64,000 bases of DNA, taken from assembly GCA_030538425.1 (NCBI GenBank), contig JAUNTZ010000003.1, positions 1 through 64,000 of the forward strand, written 5' to 3'. The translations under genes and the position numbers were made by a program. Below are positions 17,281 through 26,632 of the stretch, in pieces (the stretch's first letter is position 1; each line of letters begins with the position of its first letter). The stretch comes from Paracoccus sp. (in: a-proteobacteria) (GTDB lineage: Bacteria; Pseudomonadota; Alphaproteobacteria; Rhodobacterales; Rhodobacteraceae). The notes beneath the pieces were generated by a model, which saw nothing but the letters and a program-made list of their open reading frames with translations, had not been told where the DNA came from and did not search any database.

Positions 17281-18407
17281 GGCGCAACCTTTCGGAGCCG
17301 CCCGCGCGGGCGCGCGGCCAGCCACAGGATAAAGCAGCAAAGCGCCGCGCCGATCACCGCCGGAAGATAGACGATGGGCCACAGCGCAGGGTCCTCGCCC
17401 GCGCGGTTCGCGGTCCAGTTCGACAGGAATTGCACAAAGATCAGCCCAAGCACCGCCCAGCCGATCTGACGCCAGACCCCAAAGCGCGAAAACCCACCGA
17501 CCAGAAGCGTGGCAAAGCCCAGCATCGCGGCGACGGGCGACAGCAGCGGCTGCGCGATCCGCTCATGCGCCTCAAGCCGGGCGCGGGCGGGCGTGGCGCC
17601 GGTGGCGGCCAGCAACTCGGCGTCTGGCGACAGCAGCCGCGCGGTGGAATAGTCGCGCAGGTCACGGCCTCGGGCGGCGGGGCCGCCGATCAGCGCACCC
17701 AGATCATAGGTCAGGTCGTTGAAACGCGTGACCGAGAGGCGCGGGGCCGCGTCCTCCGCATGGCTGCGCATCTGCTGGATCATGCCGGTGACCATGATCA
17801 GCTTGGGCCCGGTCTCGGTGCGCACGATCAGCGCCTCTTCGGCGGAATAGGTGGTCAACTGGCCCGCCATCCGCCCATCCTCCAGAAACAACCCGCGCAA
17901 TTCGCCCTGCGCGGTGATGTCGCGAATGAACAGGGTGACGCCGGGCGCGGGGAACTGGAAATTGCCCGCATTGAGGAATTGCGCGGTGATGTTCTCGGCG
18001 ATCTCGGCCTGCCGGTCGGCCAGCCTCTCGCGCGCCATGGGCACCAGACCGTGGACAAGCGCAGTCACCATCAGCGCGACGATCAGCCCGTAAGCCAAGA
18101 CCGGGCGCGCCAGCCGCCAGGGCGAGAGCCCCGCCGCCTGCATCGCCACCAGCTCAGATTCGCCCGACAGCCGGTTCGTGCCGTAAGCCACCGCCGCAAA
18201 GGCCGCCAGCGGCAGGACTGTGGCGATCACCATTGGCAGGGTCAGAATGGTGAACTCCAGCACGACAAGCGCCGTCTGCCCGTCCGAGATCAGCCGCTCG
18301 AACAGCGATACCGCCCGGTTGATCCAGTAAACCGCGACCAGAACAAGCGCAAAGAACCCGAACAGGGTCAGCATGACGCTAAGGATATATCGGTCGATCT
18401 GGCGCAT
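17277..18407 (-). CDS. lptF: LPS export ABC transporter permease LptF
   Basis: A 376-residue YjgP/YjgQ-family permease, partner of LptG. It begins MRQIDRYILSVMLTLFGFF, contains GESELVAMQAAGLSPWRLARPV between the N-terminal spans, and ends with an Arg-rich cytoplasmic tail. It is the first gene of the minus-strand lptF-lptG-lptD-surA-pdxA-ksgA run and is divergent from pepA, so promoters for both should lie at 18408-18560. Confidence 0.94.
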   Translation of the reverse strand: MRQIDRYILSVMLTLFGFFALVLVAVYWINRAVSLFERLISDGQTALVVLEFTILTLPMVIATVLPLAAFAAVAYGTNRLSGESELVAMQAAGLSPWRLARPVLAYGLIVALMVTALVHGLVPMARERLADRQAEIAENITAQFLNAGNFQFPAPGVTLFIRDITAQGELRGLFLEDGRMAGQLTTYSAEEALIVRTETGPKLIMVTGMIQQMRSHAEDAAPRLSVTRFNDLTYDLGALIGGPAARGRDLRDYSTARLLSPDAELLAATGATPARARLEAHERIAQPLLSPVAAMLGFATLLVGGFSRFGVWRQIGWAVLGLIFVQFLSNWTANRAGEDPALWPIVYLPAVIGAALCCFILWLAARPRGRLRKVAP

Positions 18408-18560
18408 GGTTTCCGCGTGTTGGACGACACCTGATAACCTGCTGGCCGGGCTGTGGAAAGGGTCACGGGCGACGCGTGATCGGGCGGGGTGGTTGCGTGG
18501 CTCTGGTCAAGCCGCGCGGCTGTGGCTAGGTTTGCGGCAAATCTGTTGCAGGAGCATGCC

Positions 18561-20153
18561 ATGACCCAGCCGGTCGAAATTCGCTTTACCGAAACCGCCA
18601 CCGAGGGGCTTGAGACCCGGACCGGGCGCATCGCGGTCATTGTCAATGACAAGGGCCGTCTGCCCGCCAATCTGCCGCGCGCGCTGCGGGCTGCGGCCAG
18701 GCGGGCGGTTGAGTCCGAAGCGTTCGGCAAGCTCAAGGCGGGGCAAGGGATGAGCCTTGCCTATCCCGCCGGGGTTGAGGCCGAATCGCTGCAACTGGTC
18801 AAACTGCCGCCGCGTGCCGATGCGCTTGAGGCGCGCCGTGCGGGCGCCGCGATTGGCGCGGCTCTGGGCAAGGTGGAGACGGTCGTCATGGCGGGCAACC
18901 ACCCGCGCGCGAGTGAGATTGCGCTTGGCCTTGCGCTGCGGGGCTATGATTTCAACGCCTACAAGACGCAGAAAAGCGATCAGGCTGCGGCGGAAACCGT
19001 GGATACGCCCGCAGCGACCGTGAGCAAGAAGGGCAAGGACGCGCGGCTGGCCGATGGCGGTGCGGCATCCGACAATGCGGGGCCAGACGGTGCCGCCCCG
19101 GTCGATCCGGCGCGGGCCTCGGTCGTGTTCATGTGCGACGCGCCCGAGGAGGTCGCCCGTGCCGCCAAGGACAGCGCCGCCGTGGCCGAGGGCGTGTTCT
19201 TTACCCGCGATCTGGTCTCGGAACCGGCCAACGTCCTGACCACCACCGATTTCGCCGACCGTCTGGCCGCGATGGAGACCCTGGGCCTTGAGGTCGAGGT
19301 TCTGGAGGAAAAAGACCTGCAAAAGCTGGGCATGCGCTCGCTTTTGGCGGTGGGGCAGGGCAGTGAGAGCCCGTCCAAGGTCGTGGTGATGCGCTGGAAC
19401 GGCGGCAAGAAGGGCGATGCCCCGTTCGCGCTTGTCGGCAAGGGCGTGGTGTTCGACACGGGCGGCATCTCGATCAAGCCCTCGGCGGGCATGGAAGAGA
19501 TGACCATGGATATGGGCGGCGCTGCGGTCGTCGCGGGCGTCATGCGCACGCTGGCGCTGCGCCGCGCCAAGGCGAATGTCGTGGGGCTTGTCGGTCTGGT
19601 TGAGAACATGCCCGACGGGCGCGCGCAGCGTCCGGGCGATATCGTGCGGTCCATGAAGGGCGACACGATTGAGGTGATCAACACCGATGCCGAGGGCCGC
19701 ATGGTTCTGGCCGATGTGCTGTGGTATGCGCAGGAAACCTATAAGCCGCAGGCGGTGGTCGATCTGGCAACGCTGACCGGGGCCTGCATCATCGCGCTTG
19801 GCCATGACCATGCCGGGCTCTTCAGCAATGACGACGATCTGGCCGCGCGGCTGTCGGTTTCGGCCGCGTCCGAGGGCGAGGGCATCTGGCGGCTGCCCCT
19901 GGCGCCCGCCTATGACAAGCTGATCGATTCGCGGCTGGCCGATATCAAAAACACGGGCGGGCGCGCCGCCGGGGCGATTACGGCGGCGCAATTCCTTCAG
20001 CGTTTTGTCGCCGAGGGTCAGGCTTGGGCGCATATCGACATTGCCGGGGTCGCCCTGCCGCCTGCCGCCACGGATCTGGCGCCGAAAGGGGCAAGCGGCT
20101 GGGGTGTGATGACGCTCAACCGCATGATCCGCGATTTTTATGAGGGCAAATAA
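18561..20153 (+). CDS. pepA: Leucyl aminopeptidase (M17)
   Basis: A 530-residue cytosolic M17 aminopeptidase. The C-terminal catalytic domain shows the metal/catalytic motifs VGKGVVFDTGGISIKPS, DMGGAA and NTDAEGRMVLAD (Met replaces the more usual Leu). It removes N-terminal residues from peptides. The start at 18561 is set by GGAG 6 nt upstream. It is about 30-40 residues longer than usual because of a low-complexity Ala/Asp/Gly/Lys linker at about residues 142-185, between the N-terminal and catalytic domains. It is followed after 5 nt by holC, an arrangement also known in E. coli. Confidence 0.94.
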   Translation: MTQPVEIRFTETATEGLETRTGRIAVIVNDKGRLPANLPRALRAAARRAVESEAFGKLKAGQGMSLAYPAGVEAESLQLVKLPPRADALEARRAGAAIGAALGKVETVVMAGNHPRASEIALGLALRGYDFNAYKTQKSDQAAAETVDTPAATVSKKGKDARLADGGAASDNAGPDGAAPVDPARASVVFMCDAPEEVARAAKDSAAVAEGVFFTRDLVSEPANVLTTTDFADRLAAMETLGLEVEVLEEKDLQKLGMRSLLAVGQGSESPSKVVVMRWNGGKKGDAPFALVGKGVVFDTGGISIKPSAGMEEMTMDMGGAAVVAGVMRTLALRRAKANVVGLVGLVENMPDGRAQRPGDIVRSMKGDTIEVINTDAEGRMVLADVLWYAQETYKPQAVVDLATLTGACIIALGHDHAGLFSNDDDLAARLSVSAASEGEGIWRLPLAPAYDKLIDSRLADIKNTGGRAAGAITAAQFLQRFVAEGQAWAHIDIAGVALPPAATDLAPKGASGWGVMTLNRMIRDFYEGK

Positions 20154-20158
20154 CCGCT

Positions 20159-20611
20159 TTGGGCAAGGTGCTGTTCTACCACCTGACCCGCAGCGCGGCG
20201 GAGCAGCTTGTGCCGGTCCTCATCGCGCGCTCGCGTGAACAGGGCTGGCGGGTTGAGCTGCGCGGGCGTGATCCCGCGCGGCTGGAGGCTCTGGACCGGC
20301 AATTATGGGCGGGCGAGGGGTTCTTGCCGCATGGTCTGGCGGGCGGGCCGCATGATGCCCGCCAGCCGGTCCTGCTGCGCGTGGCTGAGGCCGAGAGGGC
20401 CGCGAACAACCCCGATTGCCTTGTCGCCATCGACGGGGCTGAGGTGGGTGAGGATGAGCTCGCCGGCCTCTCCCGCATCTGCATCCTGTTTGACGGCAAT
20501 GACAGCGCGGCGCTTGATCATGCCCGCGCTCAATGGCGTGCGCTGACGGGCGCGGGGGCTGAGGCCGAATATTGGTCCGAAGAGAGCGGGCGTTGGCAGA
20601 AAAAGCGTTAA
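20159..20611 (+). CDS. holC: DNA polymerase III subunit chi
   Basis: A 150-residue HolC. The chi subunit links the clamp-loader complex to single-strand-binding protein. It starts GKVLFYHLTRSAAEQLVPVL and carries ERAANNPDCLVAIDGAEV, in line with alphaproteobacterial chi proteins. The start codon is TTG at 20159, 5 nt after pepA; a GAGGG in the pepA end serves as ribosome-binding site. The pepA-holC pairing supports the call. Confidence 0.92.
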   Translation: MGKVLFYHLTRSAAEQLVPVLIARSREQGWRVELRGRDPARLEALDRQLWAGEGFLPHGLAGGPHDARQPVLLRVAEAERAANNPDCLVAIDGAEVGEDELAGLSRICILFDGNDSAALDHARAQWRALTGAGAEAEYWSEESGRWQKKR

Positions 20612-20680
20612 TCGCGGCCTGCGCAGGACGGCGGGTGCCGCGCCGGTGAGTATTTTGGCACAGAAGAAGCCCGCCGGGGT

Positions 20681-21250
20681 TTAGCGTTCCAGAATCAGCC
20701 GGTTGCCCTCAAAGCTGACCCGCGCAAAGCGGCGCAGATAGGTCATGCCCAGCAAGGATTGCTGCAATTCCGATTCGATCACCGTGGCGCTGACCCGGCT
20801 GTCATGGATCTCACCCAGACGCACGCTGTCTAGCACCACCGGCGCGGTGCGCACAACTCCGTTGGCGGTGCGGGCCTGCCCGATATAGGCCAGCCTCTCG
20901 GTGTCGATGCCGATGCGCTGCGCGTCGCGTTGGCTCAGCGCGATGTCGGTGGCGCCCGTATCGACGACAAAGCGCACCGGGGTGCCGTTCAGCTCTAGTG
21001 TCATGTGGAAATGCTGATCGCCACCCAGCCGGACCTCAACCCGGCGCCCGTCGATCACCTGTTGCGAGGAGGACTGCCAGTCCTGCCACAGCCCGATCCC
21101 GGCAAAGACGCCCACAAAGATCAGCACCCATGCCAGCATCTGCCTTGTGGCGGCACCGGGGCGGGCGCGGAACTCGGTGATCAGAAAGCCGCCAATCGCC
21201 AAGAGCAACAGCGCCAGATAGGCCAGACGTGCGTAATCTCCGCCAAACAT
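20681..21250 (-). CDS. Membrane-anchored retropepsin-like aspartic protease
   Basis: A 189-residue protein with two N-terminal membrane segments (about residues 6-24 and 37-55) and a clan AA aspartic protease domain of the TIGR02281 type. The active-site signature is FVVDTGATDIALS, followed by the flap region and LLGMTYLRRFARVSFEGN. A single domain implies a homodimer, as in retropepsins. The start at 21250 overlaps the marC stop by 1 nt (TGATG), preferred to a GTG at 21259. The substrates are unknown. Confidence 0.9.
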   Translation of the reverse strand: MFGGDYARLAYLALLLLAIGGFLITEFRARPGAATRQMLAWVLIFVGVFAGIGLWQDWQSSSQQVIDGRRVEVRLGGDQHFHMTLELNGTPVRFVVDTGATDIALSQRDAQRIGIDTERLAYIGQARTANGVVRTAPVVLDSVRLGEIHDSRVSATVIESELQQSLLGMTYLRRFARVSFEGNRLILER

Positions 21251-21873
21251 CAGAACCACCCCGAACCGGACGCCCAGCCATGCAGACCGTCCAGAATGAA
21301 CTGCATCGACAGCGCCGCCAGCAACATGCCCAGCAGCCGCGTCACCACCATGGTTCCGGTGCGCCCCAACGCGCGCCCGATCGGCCCGGCCAGAAAGAAC
21401 AACCCCAAAGTCAGCGCCAGAACCGACAGCATGACCAGATGGATCATCACGATATGCACCGCGCCCTGATCGGTCCCGACCAGCAGGATCATCGAGGCCA
21501 GGGCCCCCGGCCCGGCCAGAAGCGGCGTGGCCAGCGGAAAGACCGACGGGTCGTTGTCGCTATCGGCGGTCTGACCCTCGCGGCGTTCCGTCCGGCGCTC
21601 AAACAGCATGTCAAGCGCGGTCAGAAACAGCAGCATGCCCCCCGCGATGCGGAAGGCGTCCAGCGAAATCCCGATCCCCGCCAGCAGCCGGTCACCCACC
21701 AGACCGAACAGCGTCAGCAGGATCGCCGCGATAAAGATCGAGCGGATGGCGATTCGGTTGCGCCGCTGCGCGCTCATCCCGGAGGTCATCGCGATGAACA
21801 AGGGCGCAAGCCCGACCGGGTCGATGACCACGAACATCGTGACCCAAGCGGTGATATAGGTTGCCATATCCAT
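21250..21873 (-). CDS. MarC-family integral membrane protein
   Basis: A 207-residue protein with six membrane spans of the MarC/UPF0056 family. Family features: FVVIDPVGLAPLFIAMTSG near the N terminus, GISLDAFRIAGGMLLFLTALDML, and PLLAGPGALASMIL in the middle. The biological role of the family is not settled, and older links to multiple antibiotic resistance were not upheld. It is translationally coupled to the downstream aspartic protease gene and divergent from tatABC. Confidence 0.92.
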   Translation of the reverse strand: MDMATYITAWVTMFVVIDPVGLAPLFIAMTSGMSAQRRNRIAIRSIFIAAILLTLFGLVGDRLLAGIGISLDAFRIAGGMLLFLTALDMLFERRTERREGQTADSDNDPSVFPLATPLLAGPGALASMILLVGTDQGAVHIVMIHLVMLSVLALTLGLFFLAGPIGRALGRTGTMVVTRLLGMLLAALSMQFILDGLHGWASGSGWF

Positions 21874-22082
21874 GTGAGCCTTATGACGCGCGCGGGGCGT
21901 GCTGCCAAGGCGCGAAAGCGGCGGGAATAATCGGGCCGCCCGCGCGTTAAGCCTTCACGAGTGCCGCCAAGGGGCGGCGCTCAAAACCATGCGAGATGCG
22001 CAAACGGGCTTTGCAATCATCGTCCGAAAGCCGTAAACCTGTGGCGTCTGCGGGGACCGAACCCCGCGAAAAGGAGCAGATC

Positions 22083-22385
22083 ATGCTGAACAATATCGGT
22101 ATTCCCGGCCTTATTCTGATTGCGGTTGTCGTTCTGGTCCTGTTCGGACGCGGCAAGGTGTCGTCGCTGATGGGCGAAGTCGGCAAAGGCATCACCGCCT
22201 TCAAGAAAGGCGTCCGCGAAGGGTCCGAAGAGATCGAGAAAACCACCGAGGTTGAACGCGATGAGGCCGCCCGCCGCCAGCTGGAGCGTGAGCATGGCCC
22301 CCATGACGTGACGCCCCAGCCGCCGCTGCGCCCGGCAGAGCCGATCGACGCGGCCAAGCCCGCGCAAGACCGCGACCGCGTGTAA
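22083..22385 (+). CDS. tatA: Sec-independent protein translocase subunit TatA
   Basis: A 100-residue TatA: very short N terminus, one membrane helix (IPGLILIAVVVLVLFG), the FGRGK hinge, an amphipathic helix (VSSLMGEVGKGITAFKKGV), then a charged tail. It forms the pore-like oligomer for folded Tat substrates. The start at 22083 has AAGGAG 7 nt upstream. First gene of tatABC. A likely client in this window is the Tat-signal subunit at 49.5 kb. Confidence 0.95.
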   Translation: MLNNIGIPGLILIAVVVLVLFGRGKVSSLMGEVGKGITAFKKGVREGSEEIEKTTEVERDEAARRQLEREHGPHDVTPQPPLRPAEPIDAAKPAQDRDRV

Positions 22386-22412
22386 TCAGGCATCAGGCAG
22401 GGCGGGTCCGTT

Positions 22413-22976
22413 ATGTTCGATATCGGCTGGAGCGAGCTGCTTTTGATCGGCATTGTCGCGCTGATCGTGGTTGGCCCGCGCGATCTGCCCGCCCTGTTTC
22501 GCGCGCTTGGCCGGCTGACCGCCAAGGCGCGCGGCATGGCCCGCGAGTTTTCCTCGGCCATGGAGGATGCGGCCCGTGACAGCGGGCTGGACGACGCCGC
22601 CAAATCGCTGCGCGATGTCAAGGATATGACCTCGAAGAAAAGCCTTGGCATCGACCGGCTGGAACGCGCGGTGGACAAGTTCGAGAAATGGGACCCCAAG
22701 ATCCCCTCTCCGCGCGAGGGGCTGAAAAAAGACCCCGCTGAGCCCGGCAGTCCGAAACCTTCGGCGGCCAAGGGCAGCTATGGCAAGCCCGCCGATCCGG
22801 CGAGTTTCGCGCCCGGCGCTGCGCCTGCTGCGCCCGCGACCGCTGAACCCACGACCCCCGCCCCCGGCGCAGCGGCGGCCCCCGCCGCAACCCCCGATCC
22901 GGCCCCGCATTCAGCCCCGCAGCCGGGCCAGCGACGGCTGCACGCTGTCAGGCGTCGCGCCTCAAAGGATAGCTAA
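22413..22976 (+). CDS. tatB: Sec-independent protein translocase subunit TatB
   Basis: A 187-residue TatB with N-terminal helix MFDIGWSELLLIGIVALIVVGP, the P-R-D-L-P turn, an amphipathic helix (LFRALGRLTAKARGMAREF) and a long C-terminal tail rich in Ala and Pro. With TatC it forms the receptor for twin-arginine signals. The tail (about residues 115-187) is low complexity, as is common for the family. It follows tatA by 27 nt and abuts tatC. Confidence 0.95.
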   Translation: MFDIGWSELLLIGIVALIVVGPRDLPALFRALGRLTAKARGMAREFSSAMEDAARDSGLDDAAKSLRDVKDMTSKKSLGIDRLERAVDKFEKWDPKIPSPREGLKKDPAEPGSPKPSAAKGSYGKPADPASFAPGAAPAAPATAEPTTPAPGAAAAPAATPDPAPHSAPQPGQRRLHAVRRRASKDS

Positions 22977-23879
22977 GTGTCCGCCAAAGCCAAACAAGCC
23001 GCGCGCCCCGATGATATCGACGAAAGCGCAGCCCCCCTGATCGAGCATCTGACTGAATTGCGCACCCGCCTGATCTGGTCCGTGGTGGCCTTTCTGGTCG
23101 CGATGGTGCTGTGTTTCACGGTCTGGAACCCGATCTACAACTTCCTGACCAAGCCGCTGTGCAACGCTCTGGCCTCGCGCGGGCAGGAATGCGGGATGAT
23201 CCTTGTCAAGCTGGAAGAGGGCTTTTTCGTCGCCATCAAGATCAGCTTTTTCGGCGGGTTCGTTCTGGCCTTTCCGATCATCGCCTTCCAGCTTTGGCGC
23301 TTTGTCGCACCGGGCCTTTACCGCAGCGAGAAGCAGGCCTTCCTGCCCTTTCTCATCGCCTCGCCGGTGATGTTCTTTCTGGGCGCGGCTTTCGCTTATT
23401 ATGTCATTCTTCCAATGGCTTATTCCTTCTTCCTCACCTTCCAGCAAGGCGGCCTCGGCCTGCCCGGCGATGCCGATGTCGTGGATGCGACAAACCCGAT
23501 GGCGGGGATCATGTTCCAGGGCTCGGTCCTGGAATATCTCTCGCTGACCAACAAGTTCATTCTGGCCTTCGGGCTGTCCTTCCAGCTTCCGGTCGCGCTC
23601 ACGCTGATGGGCAAGGCGGGGCTGGTTTCGGCCGAAAGCATGATCTCGGTGCGGCGTTATGCGATCCTTGGGATTCTGGTTCTGGCCGCCGTGGTCACGC
23701 CGCCCGATGTCGTCTCGCAGGTCGTGCTGTTCACGGTGATTTACGGGCTTTATGAGATCTCGATCCAGCTGGTCAAACGCATCGAGCGCAAGCGTGAGGC
23801 GGAGCTGCGCGCCCAAGGTCTCTGGGTCGAGGATGATGAGGACGACGAGGCCGACGCGCCCGGCGATGCCCGCATATGA
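22977..23879 (+). CDS. tatC: Sec-independent protein translocase subunit TatC
   Basis: A 300-residue TatC with six spans. It is recognised by [16 protein letters not shown] at the N terminus, the F-P-x-x-x-x-Q-x-W loop ([17 protein letters not shown]) and [21 protein letters not shown] near the end. It binds the RR signal. The start codon is GTG, placed immediately after the tatB stop. The acidic C-terminal tail ([11 protein letters not shown]) is longer than in E. coli. It overlaps the DUF815 gene by 4 nt. Confidence 0.95.
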   Translation: MSAKAKQAARPDDIDESAAPLIEHLTELRTRLIWSVVAFLVAMVLCFTVWNPIYNFLTKPLCNALASRGQECGMILVKLEEGFFVAIKISFFGGFVLAFPIIAFQLWRFVAPGLYRSEKQAFLPFLIASPVMFFLGAAFAYYVILPMAYSFFLTFQQGGLGLPGDADVVDATNPMAGIMFQGSVLEYLSLTNKFILAFGLSFQLPVALTLMGKAGLVSAESMISVRRYAILGILVLAAVVTPPDVVSQVVLFTVIYGLYEISIQLVKRIERKREAELRAQGLWVEDDEDDEADAPGDARI

Positions 23880-24721
23880 CCGCGCCCGACAGCCTGACCC
23901 GCATCGCTGAGGCGCTTGAACGGCTGGCCCCGCCGCCCCAGCCCGCGCCCGATTTTGCCGCCGCCGATGCCTTTGTCTGGCACCCCGACCCCGACCGGCT
24001 GGAGCCTGTGGTGCAGGTCGCCCGCGTGGGGCTTGACCAACTGGTCGGCATCGACCGCGCCCGCGACACTTTGCTGGCCAACACGCTGCAATTCGCGAAG
24101 GGGTTTGCGGCGAATAACGCCCTGCTTTGGGGCGCGCGGGGGATGGGGAAATCCTCACTCGTGAAGGCCGTCCATGCTGAGGCACGGGCGCAGGGCCATG
24201 ACCTTGTTCTGGTCGAAATCGCGCGTGAGGATCTGGCCTCGGTTGGCCGGCTTCTGGCGGTTCTGGGGCGGCAGGTGGCGCGGCGTTTCGTGCTGTTCTC
24301 GGACGATCTGTCCTTCAGCCATGACGATGCGCAGTATAAATCGCTCAAGGCGGTTCTGGATGGCGGGTTGGCCGGGCGGCCCGCGAATGTGATCCTGTAT
24401 GCGACCTCGAACCGGCGTCACCTGATGCCGCGCGACATGATCGAGAATGAGCGTCAGTCCGCCATCCATCCCGGTGAGGCGGTTGAGGAGAAGGTCTCGC
24501 TCTCGGATCGGTTCGGGCTGTGGCTGGGCTTTCATCCCTGCGATCAGGACGACTATCTGGCCATGATCGAGGGCTATTGCGCCGCTTATGGTGTCTCCGT
24601 CCCGCCCGAACGCCTGCGTGCTGAGGCGATCGAATGGCAGGCCACGCGCGGCTCACGCTCGGGCCGGGTGGCCTGGCAGTTCTTCACCGATCTGGCCGGG
24701 CGTGAGGGCGTGGCGCTGTAG
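23876..24721 (+). CDS. DUF815-family AAA-type ATPase
   Basis: A 281-residue P-loop protein of the DUF815 family. Walker [10 protein letters not shown] (residues 87-94), the Walker B-like [11 protein letters not shown], a sensor-like [17 protein letters not shown], and the family ending [16 protein letters not shown]. The family's function is not established. Its ATGA overlap with tatC suggests coexpression with the Tat system, which may be only an operon convenience. Confidence 0.9.
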   Translation: MTAPDSLTRIAEALERLAPPPQPAPDFAAADAFVWHPDPDRLEPVVQVARVGLDQLVGIDRARDTLLANTLQFAKGFAANNALLWGARGMGKSSLVKAVHAEARAQGHDLVLVEIAREDLASVGRLLAVLGRQVARRFVLFSDDLSFSHDDAQYKSLKAVLDGGLAGRPANVILYATSNRRHLMPRDMIENERQSAIHPGEAVEEKVSLSDRFGLWLGFHPCDQDDYLAMIEGYCAAYGVSVPPERLRAEAIEWQATRGSRSGRVAWQFFTDLAGREGVAL

Positions 24722-24764
24722 GCCCCGCTTGCCTTTTGCCGCGCTGCGGTGATGATATCCGGCG

Positions 24765-26132
24765 ATGAGACAGCTTGGCGACGATAATTCCGTTCCCGCA
24801 GGCGCGCGCATCCGCGAAAGGCGGCTGTCGCTTGGCCGTGCGCAGGCCGATCTGGCCCGCGATGCGGGGATCTCGCCCGCCTATCTGAACCTGATCGAAC
24901 ATGACCGCCGCCCGCTGACTGAGGCCCTGCGCGCGCGCCTCGCGCAGGCTTTGGGGGTATCGGAGGCCGAGCTTGACGCAAGCCGGACGGAGGCGCTGAT
25001 GGCCCAGCTGCGCCTTGCCGCACAGGATCAGGCGGTTGAGACCGACCGGCTGCCCGAACTGGTCGCGCGTTTCCCGCTTTGGTCCGGGCTGCTCGCCGAT
25101 CTGGCGGGGCGCAATGAGGCGCTGAATGAGCGGCTGGCTGATCTCTCTGACCGGGTGACGCAGGACCCCTATCTTCTGGCCACGCTGCACGAGATCCTCT
25201 CGGCGGTGACCGCGCTGCGTTCGACCGCGCAGGTTCTGGCCTCTGCGCCCGACATGGCGGCGGATTGGCGGCTGCGATTTCACGGCAATATTGATCAGGA
25301 CAGCCGCCGCCTGTCGGTCACGGCGCAGGCTCTGGTCGCCTATCTGGAAAGTTTTGAGGCCGATACCGGGCTGATCTCGCCGCAGGAAGAGTTCGAGGGC
25401 TGGACGCGCGCGGGCCGCCCTGACGGGGGCTTGTCCTCGGATGCGGCGCGCGCCTTGGCGCGGCAATGGGACGCGGCGCGGGCTGAGGATGCGGCGGCCT
25501 TGCCCGACAGCCTGCTGAACCGGCTGATCGAGGCCAGCACGATCCAAAGCGTGACGGATCAGGGCGCGGCGTCGGCAGATCAGGCACCGCCGCCGCGAAG
25601 CAGGGCGAGGCGCGGCGATACGGCGCAGGTTGTTGGGTCCCAGCTTAGCCCTGCGGAGATCGACCCCGCCTGCATCGCGGCGCAATCGGGCCTGCCGCTC
25701 GAACTGGTGTTGCGCCGGATGGGTGAGGTGATCGCCGATGCCGGTTTGCTGATCTGCGACGGAGCGGGCGTGATGCTTTACCGTCTGCCCGCGCGCGGGA
25801 TGAGCCTGCCGCGCCCCGGCGACCGCTGCACGATGCTGCCGCTTTATCAAGCACTTGGCCAGCCGGGCAGTCCGGTCTCACGCGTGGTTGAGACGGTGGG
25901 CGGCAAACGGTTTCGCTGTTTCGCCTATGCGACGCGCAGCCAGCCCTCGGGCTTTGACGGGCCTGCGCTCAGCCGCGCGGTGATGCTGTTTCTGCCCGAT
26001 GAGCGGCCCATCCCCGACCCCGAGCGCATCCTGATCGGGCCGACCTGCCGGATCTGCCCGCGCGATGCCTGCCCGGCCCGGCGAGAGCCCTCGATTCTGG
26101 CGCCGGGCAGCAAGGCCGCGCAGATGGTCTGA
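24765..26132 (+). CDS. XRE-family regulator with DUF2083 domain (ScfR/RamB-like)
   Basis: A 455-residue transcription factor: XRE helix-turn-helix at about residues 14-68 (LGRAQADLARDAGISPAYLNLIE), a long central region, and a C-terminal DUF2083 domain with the cysteine motif CRICPRDACPARREPS. Related proteins control short-chain acyl metabolism (glyoxylate, propionate or methylcitrate genes), probably by sensing acyl-CoA. No such target genes lie next door. The IrrE-like HExxH of the larger relatives is not visible, so a non-proteolytic regulator is likely. Confidence 0.87.
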   Translation: MRQLGDDNSVPAGARIRERRLSLGRAQADLARDAGISPAYLNLIEHDRRPLTEALRARLAQALGVSEAELDASRTEALMAQLRLAAQDQAVETDRLPELVARFPLWSGLLADLAGRNEALNERLADLSDRVTQDPYLLATLHEILSAVTALRSTAQVLASAPDMAADWRLRFHGNIDQDSRRLSVTAQALVAYLESFEADTGLISPQEEFEGWTRAGRPDGGLSSDAARALARQWDAARAEDAAALPDSLLNRLIEASTIQSVTDQGAASADQAPPPRSRARRGDTAQVVGSQLSPAEIDPACIAAQSGLPLELVLRRMGEVIADAGLLICDGAGVMLYRLPARGMSLPRPGDRCTMLPLYQALGQPGSPVSRVVETVGGKRFRCFAYATRSQPSGFDGPALSRAVMLFLPDERPIPDPERILIGPTCRICPRDACPARREPSILAPGSKAAQMV

Positions 26133-26150
26133 CGACAAAGGGCGCCACAA

Positions 26151-26178
26151 AAAAGGGCGCCTCTGGGGGCGCCCTTTT
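26151..26178. terminator. Bidirectional intrinsic terminator
   Basis: Perfect 11-bp stem (26151-26161 with 26168-26178), AAAA on one side and TTTT on the other, between the converging DUF2083 regulator and TIGR02300 genes. Confidence 0.88.
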
Positions 26179-26196
26179 GCAAGCCATTAGAGCCGC

Positions 26197-26526
26197 TTAG
26201 CGGTCATCCTCATCATCGGCCGACACATCCGCGATATCGTCCAGCGACACGTCGTCATTGTCGTCATCGTCTTCCAGCAGATCATCGTCCAGATCGCCGC
26301 CGTCATCATCGTCCAGATCGTCTTCCAGCAGATCGTCATCGTCGGTCTGGCCCGCCTTGCTGGCGGTCTTTTCGGACACAAGCGCGCGACCGCGCCCCTG
26401 AGACAGCGCCTCGACGGTCATTTCATGGCCACATTCGGGGCAGGTCATCGGGTCTTTCTGGAGGTCGTAAAAGCGCGACCCGCATTGCGGGCAGAGGCGC
26501 TTTGTGCCCCATTCCTCTTTGGGCAT
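26197..26526 (-). CDS. TIGR02300-family zinc-ribbon protein with acidic tail
   Basis: A 109-residue protein: a short zinc ribbon (C12-x2-C15 and C29-x2-C32, around FYDLQKDPMTCPECG) and a C-terminal half that is almost entirely Asp, Glu and Leu (about residues 61-109). This FYDLN/TIGR02300 family is restricted to alphaproteobacteria and uncharacterised. AAGGAG precedes the ATG. The acidic tail could mimic nucleic acid or bind basic proteins or metal; that is inference. Confidence 0.9.
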   Translation of the reverse strand: MPKEEWGTKRLCPQCGSRFYDLQKDPMTCPECGHEMTVEALSQGRGRALVSEKTASKAGQTDDDDLLEDDLDDDDGGDLDDDLLEDDDDNDDVSLDDIADVSADDEDDR

Positions 26527-26547
26527 GGTCTTCTCCTTACACGGCGT

Positions 26548-26575
26548 TTAGGTAAATGCGGTTAGGTAAATCCGG
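26548..26575. repeat. 14-bp tandem direct repeat upstream of TIGR02300 gene
   Basis: TTAGGTAAATGCGG at 26548-26561 is followed directly by TTAGGTAAATCCGG at 26562-26575, one mismatch. It sits about 25-50 bp upstream of the TIGR02300 start and before the SprT-like gene, so it may be an operator. Confidence 0.75.
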
Positions 26576-26632
26576 CTGGCCATGCCACAGGGGGCAGGGG
26601 CTGTCAAAGACTTTTCAGAGGATGGCCCGGGC

